Source of the DNA: Clostridia bacterium
GTDB taxonomy: Bacteria > Bacillota > Clostridia > Peptostreptococcales > Acidaminobacteraceae
Length of the DNA: 45,027 nt
Assembly (NCBI GenBank): GCA_014859095.1
Contig: JACUUV010000023.1
Coordinates: 1-45,027 of the forward strand
Direction: 5' to 3'
In this document: positions 1 through 7,669 of the stretch, in pieces
Layout: every line of letters starts with the position of its first letter
Numbering within the stretch: the first letter of the stretch is position 1
Notes under the pieces: model-generated
Told to the model about the DNA's origin: nothing
The model's database searches: none
The model's input: only the letters and a program-made list of their open reading frames with translations
Translations under genes and position numbers: made by a program

Positions 1-70
1 AAACTATACTAGCCTCAAACTATGATTGCTAATAAGTTAACTTATGTGAAATATAGAACATATTCACATA

Positions 71-258
71 GGCTCCTGTGTTTGCTCGCAAACACAGGAG
101 CCCAATATTTCCGCGATGCGGAAATATTGTAACTACGCGTAAAATTAGAGCGTGCTCTCGCACGCATATCTCGCCAATTCGACTGAGACGCTAATAAGTT
201 TCCTTCGGAAACTTAACTACGCGTAAAATTAGAGCGTGCTCTCGCACGCTCTAATTTT
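71..258. repeat. Cluster of four strong hairpins with a 36-bp direct repeat
   Basis: Four perfect stem-loops lie here: 71-102 (14-bp stem, CTCG loop), 103-129 (12-bp stem, GAT loop), 195-215 (9-bp stem, TTC loop) and 225-258 (15-bp stem, TCTC loop). A 36-base segment at 130-165 is repeated exactly at 214-249. The first copy has lost the right arm of the last hairpin, so only the second copy forms it. The last hairpin reaches two bases into the stop codon of the asparaginase gene (minus strand) and could end that transcript. Several hairpins in series are more than one terminator needs. They could be a small palindromic repeat family or stacked terminators. Confidence 0.75.
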
Positions 259-1273
259 ATTCAAAATGAACATCGCCCATAATTGTAGTTTCCATAAACT
301 TTTTTACTTCACTTGGTGTTTCATAGTTGCCAAGTGCCCACATGAGTTTCATAACGATGGTTTCAGTATTCATATCACCAGCATTAATAATCTCTGATGA
401 GCCAATTTGACCCACCGCGTAGACACCAAGTTCAGTACCATCTTCAATACACTGGGTCGTGATTACAACTGAAAGTCCTGCATCAATGAGTTCATCCAAC
501 TTTTGAGAAATGTTGGATGATTCATTTGGTACACCACCTACTCCAAAACTTTCAACGACAACACCTTTATAATTTGATTTGATGTAATCAAACAATTCTG
601 GTTTGGTTCCTGGATGCAGTTTAACAACTATCACATCTTCTGAGAATTTTGTATTGAGTTCGAGTGGTTTGCTCTTGTCCATCACATAAGTCTTGGAGTA
701 AATACCATGATACATCAGATTATTGTATTTAGCCATTCCCAGTTTCATTTCAGCCACAATTGGAAAATTGATGCTGGCAAATGCATCACGACTTTTTGAT
801 TTGGATTTCATCGCTCTTGAGCCATTGATGATGATTCCGTCAAATGAGATGAACACACCCGGTATGCCTTCACGAGCAAATAAGAACGCATCCGACAGAT
901 TCTTTCTGACGTCGGAGAACAAAGCGCCTACGACGACTTGTGATCCGGTGAGTACAACAGGTTTTCCCAAATTTTTGAGCATATAAACAAGCGCAGCTGA
1001 AGTATAAGCCATCGTATCCGTTCCGTGTGTGATTACAAAACCATCGTATGCGTCATAATGCTCATACACCGCTGTCGCTATTTCTCCGATCAGGCTAAGT
1101 GTCATATTCGTGCTGTCAATCGACATGAGAGATATTGTTTGAATTGTTGTTTTTTCACGAATCTCAGGCATGAACATCAATAGTTCATCAGCGTTGAACG
1201 TTGGCGCAAGACCATTGATAGTGTCCGCAGATGCAATTGTACCACCAGTGGTAATCATAAGAATTTTCTTCAT
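257..1273 (-). CDS. ansA: Type I (cytoplasmic) L-asparaginase
   Basis: Hydrolyses L-asparagine to aspartate and ammonia. The 338-residue length is usual for the short bacterial type I enzymes. The N-terminal TTGGTIAS (residues 8-15) carries the first catalytic threonine, T12. HGTDTMAYTS begins at residue 83 and supplies the second Thr-Asp pair. A lysine-rich stretch near residue 160 matches the position of the family's catalytic lysine. There is no signal peptide, which fits an intracellular enzyme. The start has GGGGGG just upstream. It lies 35 bp behind the GNAT gene on the same strand and probably shares its transcript. Other type I amidohydrolases would look similar, but the catalytic motifs support asparaginase well. 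Confidence 0.92.
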   Translation of the reverse strand: MKKILMITTGGTIASADTINGLAPTFNADELLMFMPEIREKTTIQTISLMSIDSTNMTLSLIGEIATAVYEHYDAYDGFVITHGTDTMAYTSAALVYMLKNLGKPVVLTGSQVVVGALFSDVRKNLSDAFLFAREGIPGVFISFDGIIINGSRAMKSKSKSRDAFASINFPIVAEMKLGMAKYNNLMYHGIYSKTYVMDKSKPLELNTKFSEDVIVVKLHPGTKPELFDYIKSNYKGVVVESFGVGGVPNESSNISQKLDELIDAGLSVVITTQCIEDGTELGVYAVGQIGSSEIINAGDMNTETIVMKLMWALGNYETPSEVKKFMETTIMGDVHFE

Positions 1274-1308
1274 TTTCCCCCCTAAATCATTACTTTATTT
1301 CTATTGAT

Positions 1309-2085
1309 CTATAAGATAAAACGTATTTCGCTCATTTCACCAATTTTATCAAAACCCAATTTTTCATACATATATTTTGCAGTATCAGACCCATTGGTCA
1401 CTAGATAAACTGTTTTGCAATTTTGATCCAAAGCCTTTTCAATCAGACTTTGGAGAATAGTTGATCCATATCCGAGCCTCTGATATTTCCCAATGATGCT
1501 GAAATCCTCAATCTTTGCGACATCTCCGGAAATGAACAAATCACAACGCCCGATCAAATCGTCCCCATGATAGCACAAATATGCTTCAACACCCTGATCT
1601 CTCAAATAGATTGGACTTCTTCCATAACACCTTCTCACACAGAAATCTCTTCCGTTGATGGCTTCATCAGCATCAAGATCAACTGTGAGCATGTCATCAA
1701 AAGCTTCCACAGTTGTAACCTTCTCGATTCTACACCCTTCGATGCTCTTGATTGATTGTAATTTTGAAAAATCAAATTTATAAAAGACATTTATGCTGAG
1801 TACTGAAGGATGTTGAATGTAAGATAAGATTCTCGGATGGACATCTGAGTTGATGATGAGATTGCAGTATTTAACTCTTTCATTCTTACAGATTGCAATT
1901 TCTTCTTCAAACAAACTTCTAATCTTTAATTCTTTTTCTTTCTTTTTGATGTAAGTGAAATTGTGACTGTGCATATCTCTAATTTCATGATTCCTAAATC
2001 GAATGATATTCTCATCTTCATATTCCGTGCTGAATTGTCTTGTGTAATTCAATTCGCACTGAATAATATTTTCCACAAAAACCAT
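1309..2085 (-). CDS. GNAT family N-acetyltransferase
   Basis: About 258 residues. The C-terminal half is a GNAT fold: the acetyl-CoA loop reads QRLGYGSTIL, followed by a helix and the typical ending YEKLGFDKIGE. The N-terminal 120 residues have no domain I can name; they may be a second, degenerate GNAT half. I chose the ATG at 2085 because AAAGGA lies 9 bases before it; ATGs further upstream (2106, 2103) have no ribosome-binding site. It is the first gene of a probable two-gene operon with ansA. The substrate is unknown; small-molecule or peptide N-acetylation is the family role. Confidence 0.8.
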   Translation of the reverse strand: MVFVENIIQCELNYTRQFSTEYEDENIIRFRNHEIRDMHSHNFTYIKKKEKELKIRSLFEEEIAICKNERVKYCNLIINSDVHPRILSYIQHPSVLSINVFYKFDFSKLQSIKSIEGCRIEKVTTVEAFDDMLTVDLDADEAINGRDFCVRRCYGRSPIYLRDQGVEAYLCYHGDDLIGRCDLFISGDVAKIEDFSIIGKYQRLGYGSTILQSLIEKALDQNCKTVYLVTNGSDTAKYMYEKLGFDKIGEMSEIRFIL

Positions 2086-2174
2086 ATGAGCCATTCCTTT
2101 CATCACTTAAGTTTTTTATAATCCATATATATTATAACATTCATCAAATAAAATTGGGATAATTCTTACGACAT

Positions 2175-2203
2175 TTGACAATAACGTTTTTGTGTTGTAA
2201 TAT
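2175..2203 (+). promoter_or_regulatory. Sigma-A-type promoter of the DUF2087 regulator gene
   Basis: TTGACA at 2175-2180 and TAATAT at 2198-2203 are separated by exactly 17 bases. This places the start of transcription near 2210, about 48 bases before the chosen start codon. Confidence 0.75.
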
Positions 2204-2238
2204 TTAATAAACTTATTTGAATAACGTTTATTAAATAT
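2200..2238. promoter_or_regulatory. 13-bp inverted repeat over the transcription start, probable operator
   Basis: ATATTTAATAAAC at 2200-2212 is the exact reverse complement of 2226-2238, with a 13-base spacer. The repeat overlaps the last part of the -10 box and the expected transcription start. That position suits a repressor site, possibly for the HTH protein encoded directly downstream. A separate direct repeat AATAACGTTT occurs at 2180-2189 and 2220-2229. Confidence 0.55.
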
Positions 2239-2257
2239 GTGTTATAGGAGGCAGGGC

Positions 2258-2995
2258 ATGGACATAAACACACTTGATATCGAAGAAATAAAGAAAGGGT
2301 TTAAACTTTCCGAAAGCATTGAAGCCTATCAATGTCTGATTTGCAATAAAACCTATAATCTTGATGAAATTTTTCCTGTTGGCGAGCGTTTCTTCACAGC
2401 AGAGCATCAAATAAAATCCCACATCAAAGAAGAACACGGACACACACTTGAGTATCTTCTTTCACTGGATAAAAAACTCACAACACTCACAGACAACCAA
2501 AAGGAAATCATATCGTTGATGGCCAGTGGTTCAAGCGATAAGGAAATCGCAAGTGATCTTTCCCTATCTACTTCAACAGTAAGGCATCTGCGTTTCACAA
2601 TGAAAGAAAAAGCCAGGCAAGCTAAGGTCTTTCTTTCCATATATGAAATGATATTTGAAGAAAGAGGTGATTTCATGCCAATTCATACTAAAGCCACTAT
2701 GGTGGATGATCGCTATTTTATTTCTGAGATAGAACAAAAGAAGATTCTCGAAAATATGTTTTATTCACTTGATCCGTTAAAGCTAAAAATTTTCTCTCCC
2801 AAGGAAAAAAAGAAAATAGTGATTTTAAGAGCGATTGCGGATTCGCTGGATCCTGAAAAAAAATACTCAGAGATTGAACTCAACGAAGTCCTCAAGCAGA
2901 TTTTTCACGACTTTACAACTCTACGCCGATATTTGATCGAATATGGCTTTATGGAAAGAACCAAAGACGGTAAAGTCTACAAGATCAAAAGTTGA
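2258..2995 (+). CDS. Zinc-finger / LuxR-type HTH / DUF2087 transcriptional regulator
   Basis: Predicted cytoplasmic DNA-binding protein of 245 residues. A Cys-X2-Cys and a later His-His pair (CLICNKTY near residue 30, HIKEEHG near 60) suggest a small zinc finger. Next comes a LuxR-type helix-turn-helix beginning LTDNQKEIISLM, with DKEIASDLSLSTSTVRHL as its core. The last 75 residues match DUF2087: FSPKEKKKIVILRAIA and then TTLRRYLIEYGFMER. The start at 2258 has AGGAGG 6 bases upstream; an in-frame ATG at 2237 lies before that site and is unlikely. The gene has its own consensus promoter with an inverted repeat over the start site, so autoregulation is likely. The ligand or signal is unknown. 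Confidence 0.82.
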   Translation: MDINTLDIEEIKKGFKLSESIEAYQCLICNKTYNLDEIFPVGERFFTAEHQIKSHIKEEHGHTLEYLLSLDKKLTTLTDNQKEIISLMASGSSDKEIASDLSLSTSTVRHLRFTMKEKARQAKVFLSIYEMIFEERGDFMPIHTKATMVDDRYFISEIEQKKILENMFYSLDPLKLKIFSPKEKKKIVILRAIADSLDPEKKYSEIELNEVLKQIFHDFTTLRRYLIEYGFMERTKDGKVYKIKS

Positions 2996-3012
2996 TATGA
3001 ACAGAAATTCAC

Positions 3013-3041
3013 TCGACACCAAACCCGTTACAGTGTATAAT
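3013..3041 (+). promoter_or_regulatory. Sigma-A-type promoter of the DUF1292 gene
   Basis: TCGACA (3013-3018, five of six consensus bases), a 17-base spacer, then TATAAT (3036-3041). The GAGGTG ribosome-binding site follows at about 3059. Confidence 0.7.
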
Positions 3042-3069
3042 CAATTATAAAATTATTTGAGGTGAAATT

Positions 3070-3405
3070 ATGACTGAATTAAAAAACAACCAAGAAGCGG
3101 ATCATTCATGTGGTTGTGGAGAAGACCACGATCATGATCACGAACATCATCAACATACTGTAACCATAGAACTTGAGACTGGCGAAGAACTTGAATGTCC
3201 GATCATTGAAATCTTTGAAGTCAATGAAAAGGAATACATCGCTCTTTTACATCCAGAAGAGGAAATTGCAATGCTTTATGGTTTCATTGATCATGAAGAT
3301 GGTTCAATTGAACTCACTGAAATCGCTAGCGATGAAGAATATGAGCTGGTATCCAAAGAATTTGATACGTTGTTTGACGAGGAAGATGAAGAAGACGAAG
3401 CATAA
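3070..3405 (+). CDS. DUF1292 (YrzB-like) protein with a His/Cys-rich N-terminus
   Basis: Acidic 111-residue protein. Residues from about 32 on match DUF1292: HTVTIELETGEELECPI, then ALLHPEEEIAMLYGFIDHED. The family is widespread in Firmicutes and has no established function. Unusually, the preceding stretch CGCGEDHDHDHEHHQH (residues 14-29) is packed with Cys, His and Asp and could bind a metal. The tail is very acidic (DEEDEEDEA). It has a consensus promoter, a GAGGTG site and a very long terminator palindrome starting at its stop codon, so it is probably a single-gene unit. Confidence 0.8.
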   Translation: MTELKNNQEADHSCGCGEDHDHDHEHHQHTVTIELETGEELECPIIEIFEVNEKEYIALLHPEEEIAMLYGFIDHEDGSIELTEIASDEEYELVSKEFDTLFDEEDEEDEA

Positions 3406-3452
3406 AAGTAACCGCCATTTGCGTACCTGGTACGCAAATGGCGGTTACTTTT
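3404..3452 (+). terminator. 49-nt palindromic terminator, copy 1 of a repeated family
   Basis: A 24-bp perfect stem (3404-3427 with 3429-3452) around a single central base, followed by a T-run (3447-3454). It starts at the DUF1292 stop codon. Its centre GCGTACC-T-GGTACGC recurs with the same flanks at 8368-8406 and 10312-10358. Confidence 0.85.
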
Positions 3453-3540
3453 TTCAATAAATATTTATTGCAATTCGATAAATGATTTGATACTATAATT
3501 TTGAGGTTTTCCACAAAATACAAACGTGTGAGGTCAATTC

Positions 3541-4023
3541 ATGGAAAAAGGAACAACACTATTTTTAAAATCTGTGCTGATCGTTATGGGACTTCCCGTA
3601 CTTGCATTTTGCATTCTAGTCATGCCGTCCATCGCAAAGGAAATTTTAGGCTATCATCCTGAATACAGTACTTTTATATACGCCGTCCTGGTTGTCATGT
3701 ATGCAACAGCTATACCTTATTATTTGGCGCTTTATCAGTCCTTCAAGCTCCTTAACCTCATTGATACCAACATGGCTTTCTCGGATTTTTCCGTTAAGGC
3801 GCTAAAAAATATCAAGCAATGTGCTTACGCCATCAGTATCATGTACACACTCATAATGCCATTCTTCTATATTTTAGGTGAGTATGATGACGCTCCAGGA
3901 ATAATACTTATAGGATTGATCCTAATATTTGCATCAACGGTGATTGCATTTTTTGCCGCTATTCTCCAAAAGCTTCTGAAAGATGCCATTGAGTTCAAAT
4001 CCGAAAACGACCTGACCGTGTAA
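3541..4023 (+). CDS. DUF2975 family membrane protein
   Basis: 160 residues with four hydrophobic segments (about 10-35, 45-67, 92-115 and 118-145), spaced as in DUF2975 proteins. It has GAGGT before the ATG and a TATAAT at 3494-3499 upstream; no good -35 pairs with that box. It is followed 10 bases later by a small XRE-type regulator. DUF2975-XRE pairs are a common Firmicutes arrangement, in which the membrane protein may influence the regulator. No enzymatic residues are visible and the function is unknown. Confidence 0.75.
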   Translation: MEKGTTLFLKSVLIVMGLPVLAFCILVMPSIAKEILGYHPEYSTFIYAVLVVMYATAIPYYLALYQSFKLLNLIDTNMAFSDFSVKALKNIKQCAYAISIMYTLIMPFFYILGEYDDAPGIILIGLILIFASTVIAFFAAILQKLLKDAIEFKSENDLTV

Positions 4024-4033
4024 GGAGGCAGCC

Positions 4034-4237
4034 ATGGCAATTATAATCAACATCGACGTGATGCTGGCAAAGAGAAAAATGAGCGTTACCGAACTTACAG
4101 AGAAGGTCGGAATAACGATGTCCAACTTATCCATTCTTAAAAACGGCAAAGCCAAAGCCATCAGATTTTCAACCCTTGAGGCCATCTGCAAAGCACTGGA
4201 TTGTCAGCCCGGCGACATACTTGAATACCGTGAGTGA
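4034..4237 (+). CDS. Small XRE/YozG-type helix-turn-helix regulator
   Basis: A 67-residue protein that is almost entirely one Cro/CI-type helix-turn-helix. MSVTELTEKVGITMSNLSIL holds the HTH, and the tail FSTLEAICKALDCQPGDILE is typical of the YozG-like group. AAGGAGG lies 7 bases before the ATG and overlaps the end of the DUF2975 gene region, so the two are surely one operon. It probably regulates its own operon or nearby membrane functions. Its target is unknown. Confidence 0.88.
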   Translation: MAIIINIDVMLAKRKMSVTELTEKVGITMSNLSILKNGKAKAIRFSTLEAICKALDCQPGDILEYRE

Positions 4238-4242
4238 ACACA

Positions 4243-4268
4243 AAACGTCAGCCTGGGGGCTGACGTTT
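4243..4268. terminator. Terminator between convergent genes
   Basis: An 11-bp perfect stem (4243-4253 with 4258-4268) and a TGGG loop. It sits between the XRE gene (plus) and the NRDE gene (minus) and has T-rich flanks on both strands, so it can work in both directions. Confidence 0.8.
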
Positions 4269-4270
4269 CT

Positions 4271-5026
4271 TTATCCATGATTGATTTTGAATTTTGAGGC
4301 GAGCTTTATTGAAGTTTTATTTTTCGTCTCATAAAAACTGACTTGTCCATAAAGATCTATTAGAATGATGGTCTTGAAAACTGTCCCATATTCAGGTGTG
4401 TCAATATGGATAGATGATAATGTCCGTTCAAGTTCGATAGAGATTCCCGTACTTGGAAGCAAATCGTCAGGTGGCACTTCATCGTCGTTCAAAATCTTAA
4501 AGAGATCTTCCACTCTCAGCTCACTGCCGATTTGATTTTCAAGCCTTCGCATCCCCTTTTTCACCTTATACCACGGCGTATCGAGAAAACCATTGCTGAG
4601 TCCATGGACGCCGGGCTTTATTTGCTTGATTTCATCTTCAATGTTGGAGTAAAACCACAATTCCTGCAAATCACCTACAACCAAGTTGAATGGTGCATAA
4701 TCCGCGTGTTCCTTTTGTATACGCTCCAGGAAAAGCCGAGGTGTTTCATCTCCCACCAAAAACTCACTAGTCAGTGAGCCTCTTGATTTTGGGACATCTC
4801 TTTTTAGTGGAAGCTGTCTATGATTTGTGATGAATGCTATGCGTCCTTCCTTTGTGATTCCCGTCCATGTTCCGCATGCGATAAGGTCCCTTCCACCGAA
4901 AACATTCGGGTGTTCTTCCCAAAATTGTGCGCTCATTGAAGGTCTATTTTTAAATTCGTCTCTGTTCCCTAGAAAAATGAAGGGGTACTCCGGATGCATT
5001 TTATAAGCAAAAAGTATCGTGCACAT
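4271..5026 (-). CDS. NRDE/TANGO2 family protein
   Basis: 251 residues. It begins MCTILFAY, with the Cys2 that is conserved in this family and resembles an N-terminal nucleophile. GNRDEF (residues 21-26) is the NRDE signature. FGGRDLIACGTWTGIT and AFITNHR follow, as usual for the family. Eukaryotic TANGO2 is linked to heme and lipid handling; the bacterial role is not established. It has no signal peptide. The start has GGAG 9 bases upstream. It stands alone between a terminator and the M6 protease gene. Confidence 0.88.
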   Translation of the reverse strand: MCTILFAYKMHPEYPFIFLGNRDEFKNRPSMSAQFWEEHPNVFGGRDLIACGTWTGITKEGRIAFITNHRQLPLKRDVPKSRGSLTSEFLVGDETPRLFLERIQKEHADYAPFNLVVGDLQELWFYSNIEDEIKQIKPGVHGLSNGFLDTPWYKVKKGMRRLENQIGSELRVEDLFKILNDDEVPPDDLLPSTGISIELERTLSSIHIDTPEYGTVFKTIILIDLYGQVSFYETKNKTSIKLASKFKINHG

Positions 5027-5168
5027 TGATTATTCTCCAATCTGTCAATCAAACCTTTTGACACTAGATACCCTATTTGTTCTGCATCAATCCGGGAAGA
5101 CATTTTTTGTTTTAGTTGGCAGGGGGGATTATTGACTGATGTAATCGTGTCTGTTAAGAAAAGAATGA

Positions 5169-5189
5169 ACCGCCAAAATTCATGGCGGT
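5169..5189. terminator. Hairpin downstream of the M6 protease gene
   Basis: ACCGCC (5169-5174) pairs with GGCGGT (5184-5189). On the minus strand a T-rich stretch follows, as expected of a terminator for the protease gene. The stem shares the ACCGCC/GGCGGT base of the larger palindromic terminators but lacks their core. Confidence 0.55.
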
Positions 5190-5202
5190 CCGTTTTATTT
5201 TG

Positions 5203-7425
5203 TTATTTTGCAGGACTGATCCTGATCTGTATAAACGGTGCTTGATTGTTCAATTTTTTCAAAAATGGCTCTTGCACCACTTTGATCACTGTCCCAGTAT
5301 TTGGATGAATGACACTTCCCATTGGGTTATCATAACTGTAATGGAGAATTCTATCATCAAAAGTGCTTACTCCCGGCAAACTTGGAACTGGTGAAAGTTC
5401 TCCCAAATGACGAATGTTGTCGATGCCATCTGTACGGGCAATGGTGAATGTCGAATCGTATGTCTGGATACGGTTTCGCCACAATAAACCATCGTTTCTA
5501 TAAAGTGGATCAAAATGTGCGTCAATTGGCAATAATAGTCCTTTTCCAGGTTCACCTCCTATATCGTTGTCAAGCTGTGAGGTATCCCAATAATGAATCA
5601 GGAGACCGTCCTGATATGGGAAATGGTTCACATAATTCGGAATAGATGGGGTTCCGAAGTGATATGGTCCGTCCTTGAGTGCGCTGTCATATCCCAAGTA
5701 AGTTCGATACTCACAAACATAATAGTGATTGAAAAGTTTGGATTCCACGCCTGTGGAAATACGGAATCCTTTCAATGTCCAACCTTCTTCTTCCTCTGCT
5801 CCGAAGATAGGGTAGTCTGTGATGCTGATTTCATCAATCATCAAGCCGACTTCAGCAACATATGGGTCTGTCCAGTAGCGGAAACCAACCATCACATCAC
5901 CTGCGTAAGCGCTCAAATCAACTGTCAGGTCTACCCAGCCTCCCGAGTAGCCAGTGATTCCATATCCAAAGTTTTGACCATTTGGATTGTCATCTGTCGA
6001 GAGATTTGTAGGAACAGGTGTCCAGGAAACGCCTCCATTGGTTGAAACAACGACATAGGCATAATCCCAATCCGACTCGATTTCATAATTGACCTTAGCC
6101 GTTAGTGTGGCGCTTGGCGCAAGCGCAAATGCTTTGTACATAAAATTATCCAGATCATTGCCTGATCCGCTGTAAAAGAAACCCTCTCCTGAAAAAGGTT
6201 CGCCAATATCGGATACAACTTCTTTCTGAGGTAATATAACAAAAACACCTTGGGCTTGCTTGGTATTGAATTCCACAGGTCCAAGTCTATGATCGGACTT
6301 CATGCCGGCTTGTGCCACTTCATAATTGAGCCAACCCATTTGAAATTTCTCCCATGCACCCATATGGCTTGGTTTTGAACCAATGTTCTCGGTTCCGTCA
6401 CTCAACCAAGATCCCGATGACATTAAAGTCCAGAATCCAGTGCCGTTCTCACCATCATATGCATATAGATCCGGAAGACCGAGGTCATGTCCAAATTCAT
6501 GCGCAAATACGCCCACCCCTCCATTTTCAGGTTGAATGGTATACTTGCCTACCCAGTAATCGCTGTTTCCGATTTGGATACCGCCAAGCATGTTGTAAGC
6601 AGGTCCCGCAGAACCTTGCAGATTATATCTCGCATACCAGCTATGACTCCAAATCGCTTCAAAACTCGCACCAGCTTCCTCACCTTCGCCTGCATGAACG
6701 GATTGGAATGTATCGATATAGCCGTCAGGTTCGTTAAAGTCACCATCACCATCAAAGTCATATCTGTCCCAAACGTCAAACTGGCTTAAGTAAGCGTTGA
6801 TTTCCTCCGGTGTCTTACCTAAATCCAATTGTTCCTCATACCAACCATTGATGCTATATTCAATAAAATCCCAAACTTTATTGCCTGGAAGGTCATCATT
6901 GTATTCTGCATAACCTCCAGGAACAGTCACCCAGTCCGTTACATCACCAGCAACAGCGAATCTCCCTGAAGATTGCTCAATATAGTAGTTGGTCATGGAA
7001 TTTGCGCCTTTTGCTTCATTGAACAAAAGGTCCATATAGTATTCCCTATTAAAGTCGGGGGTCCATATCGTCGTATTATCTATACTTCTATCCGGTTCGC
7101 CAATTTCATTATGCTTCAAATCGGCAAATTCTCCCAGAACGGTCCAAATCATACTTTCGCCTTGACGCTCCAGTTCAACGAACTGTCCTTTTGCGACTTC
7201 CACAATTTTCCCACCACTTTTTCCATTCAAAATTGCCTCAATAGCTTTTTCTTTTAGCTCCAGTTGCTTTTCTGTAATTGGATCCTCTTTGTTATCTTTC
7301 TTTGAAACGTAATTTGTATCTTCTTGCTCGGTACCATCAATTTCTGGTGAAGCTGAAACCACTGGTATCATCCCGATGATCATGATCAGAATCAAAAGAA
7401 TCATGACCATTTTATTGAACCTCAT
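5203..7425 (-). CDS. Secreted M6 family metalloprotease (immune inhibitor A-like)
   Basis: 740 residues. The N-terminus is a clear signal peptide (a run of Ile/Leu/Met, residues 6-25, ending VVSAS). The zinc site is HEFGHDLGLPD, with H309, E310 and H313, which is the HExxHxxGxxD motif of M6/metzincin-like enzymes. An Asp-rich loop DFDGDGDFNEPDG (residues 223-235) looks like a calcium site. The C-terminal half contains a MAM-like beta domain (near residues 420-540) typical of immune inhibitor A. It would degrade extracellular proteins. AGGAGG lies 8 bases before the ATG. The leader is unusual in carrying two further AGGAGG motifs. It has no protease inhibitor or transporter as a neighbour. Confidence 0.9.
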   Translation of the reverse strand: MRFNKMVMILLILIMIIGMIPVVSASPEIDGTEQEDTNYVSKKDNKEDPITEKQLELKEKAIEAILNGKSGGKIVEVAKGQFVELERQGESMIWTVLGEFADLKHNEIGEPDRSIDNTTIWTPDFNREYYMDLLFNEAKGANSMTNYYIEQSSGRFAVAGDVTDWVTVPGGYAEYNDDLPGNKVWDFIEYSINGWYEEQLDLGKTPEEINAYLSQFDVWDRYDFDGDGDFNEPDGYIDTFQSVHAGEGEEAGASFEAIWSHSWYARYNLQGSAGPAYNMLGGIQIGNSDYWVGKYTIQPENGGVGVFAHEFGHDLGLPDLYAYDGENGTGFWTLMSSGSWLSDGTENIGSKPSHMGAWEKFQMGWLNYEVAQAGMKSDHRLGPVEFNTKQAQGVFVILPQKEVVSDIGEPFSGEGFFYSGSGNDLDNFMYKAFALAPSATLTAKVNYEIESDWDYAYVVVSTNGGVSWTPVPTNLSTDDNPNGQNFGYGITGYSGGWVDLTVDLSAYAGDVMVGFRYWTDPYVAEVGLMIDEISITDYPIFGAEEEEGWTLKGFRISTGVESKLFNHYYVCEYRTYLGYDSALKDGPYHFGTPSIPNYVNHFPYQDGLLIHYWDTSQLDNDIGGEPGKGLLLPIDAHFDPLYRNDGLLWRNRIQTYDSTFTIARTDGIDNIRHLGELSPVPSLPGVSTFDDRILHYSYDNPMGSVIHPNTGTVIKVVQEPFLKKLNNQAPFIQIRISPAK

Positions 7426-7442
7426 TGCTACGCCTCCTCAGT

Positions 7443-7516
7443 TCAGTGCAATAGATATGCCTCCTCTTCCACGATAAACCAAAAACACACATTTTCTTGA
7501 GTCGACATCACCTCCT
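7443..7516 (-). other. Leader of the M6 protease gene with extra Shine-Dalgarno motifs
   Basis: On the minus strand AGGAGG occurs at 7433-7438 (the working site), 7460-7465 and 7511-7516. The farthest one is followed after only two bases by an ATG (7508) opening a 21-codon frame that ends at 7443. That spacing is too short for efficient initiation, so a leader peptide is possible but weakly supported. Confidence 0.3.
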
Positions 7517-7600
7517 CTGAAGTGACTCCAGATTTGGCAAGTTAATTGAATATTTTAAAGTTAGACAAGCTTACTTTACCCAAAAATCATGGGATTATTC

Positions 7601-7652
7601 AAAAAAATAACGGACTGTTGCCATCGTGCGTATCGCATTCAGGTTACAGTCC
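7601..7652 (-). terminator. Terminator of the cyclophilin gene
   Basis: On the minus strand GGACTGT (7652-7646) pairs with ACAGTCC (7618-7612), with a small inner hairpin, followed by a run of T (7607-7601). It lies just after the stop codon of the cyclophilin gene. Confidence 0.65.
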
Positions 7653-7669
7653 ATATCATCTGCAGTCTA

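Noticed and set aside
7443-7508. 21-residue leader peptide of the M6 protease gene
   Set aside because: The ATG is only two bases from AGGAGG, too close for normal initiation, and the peptide shows no regulatory feature such as repeated codons.
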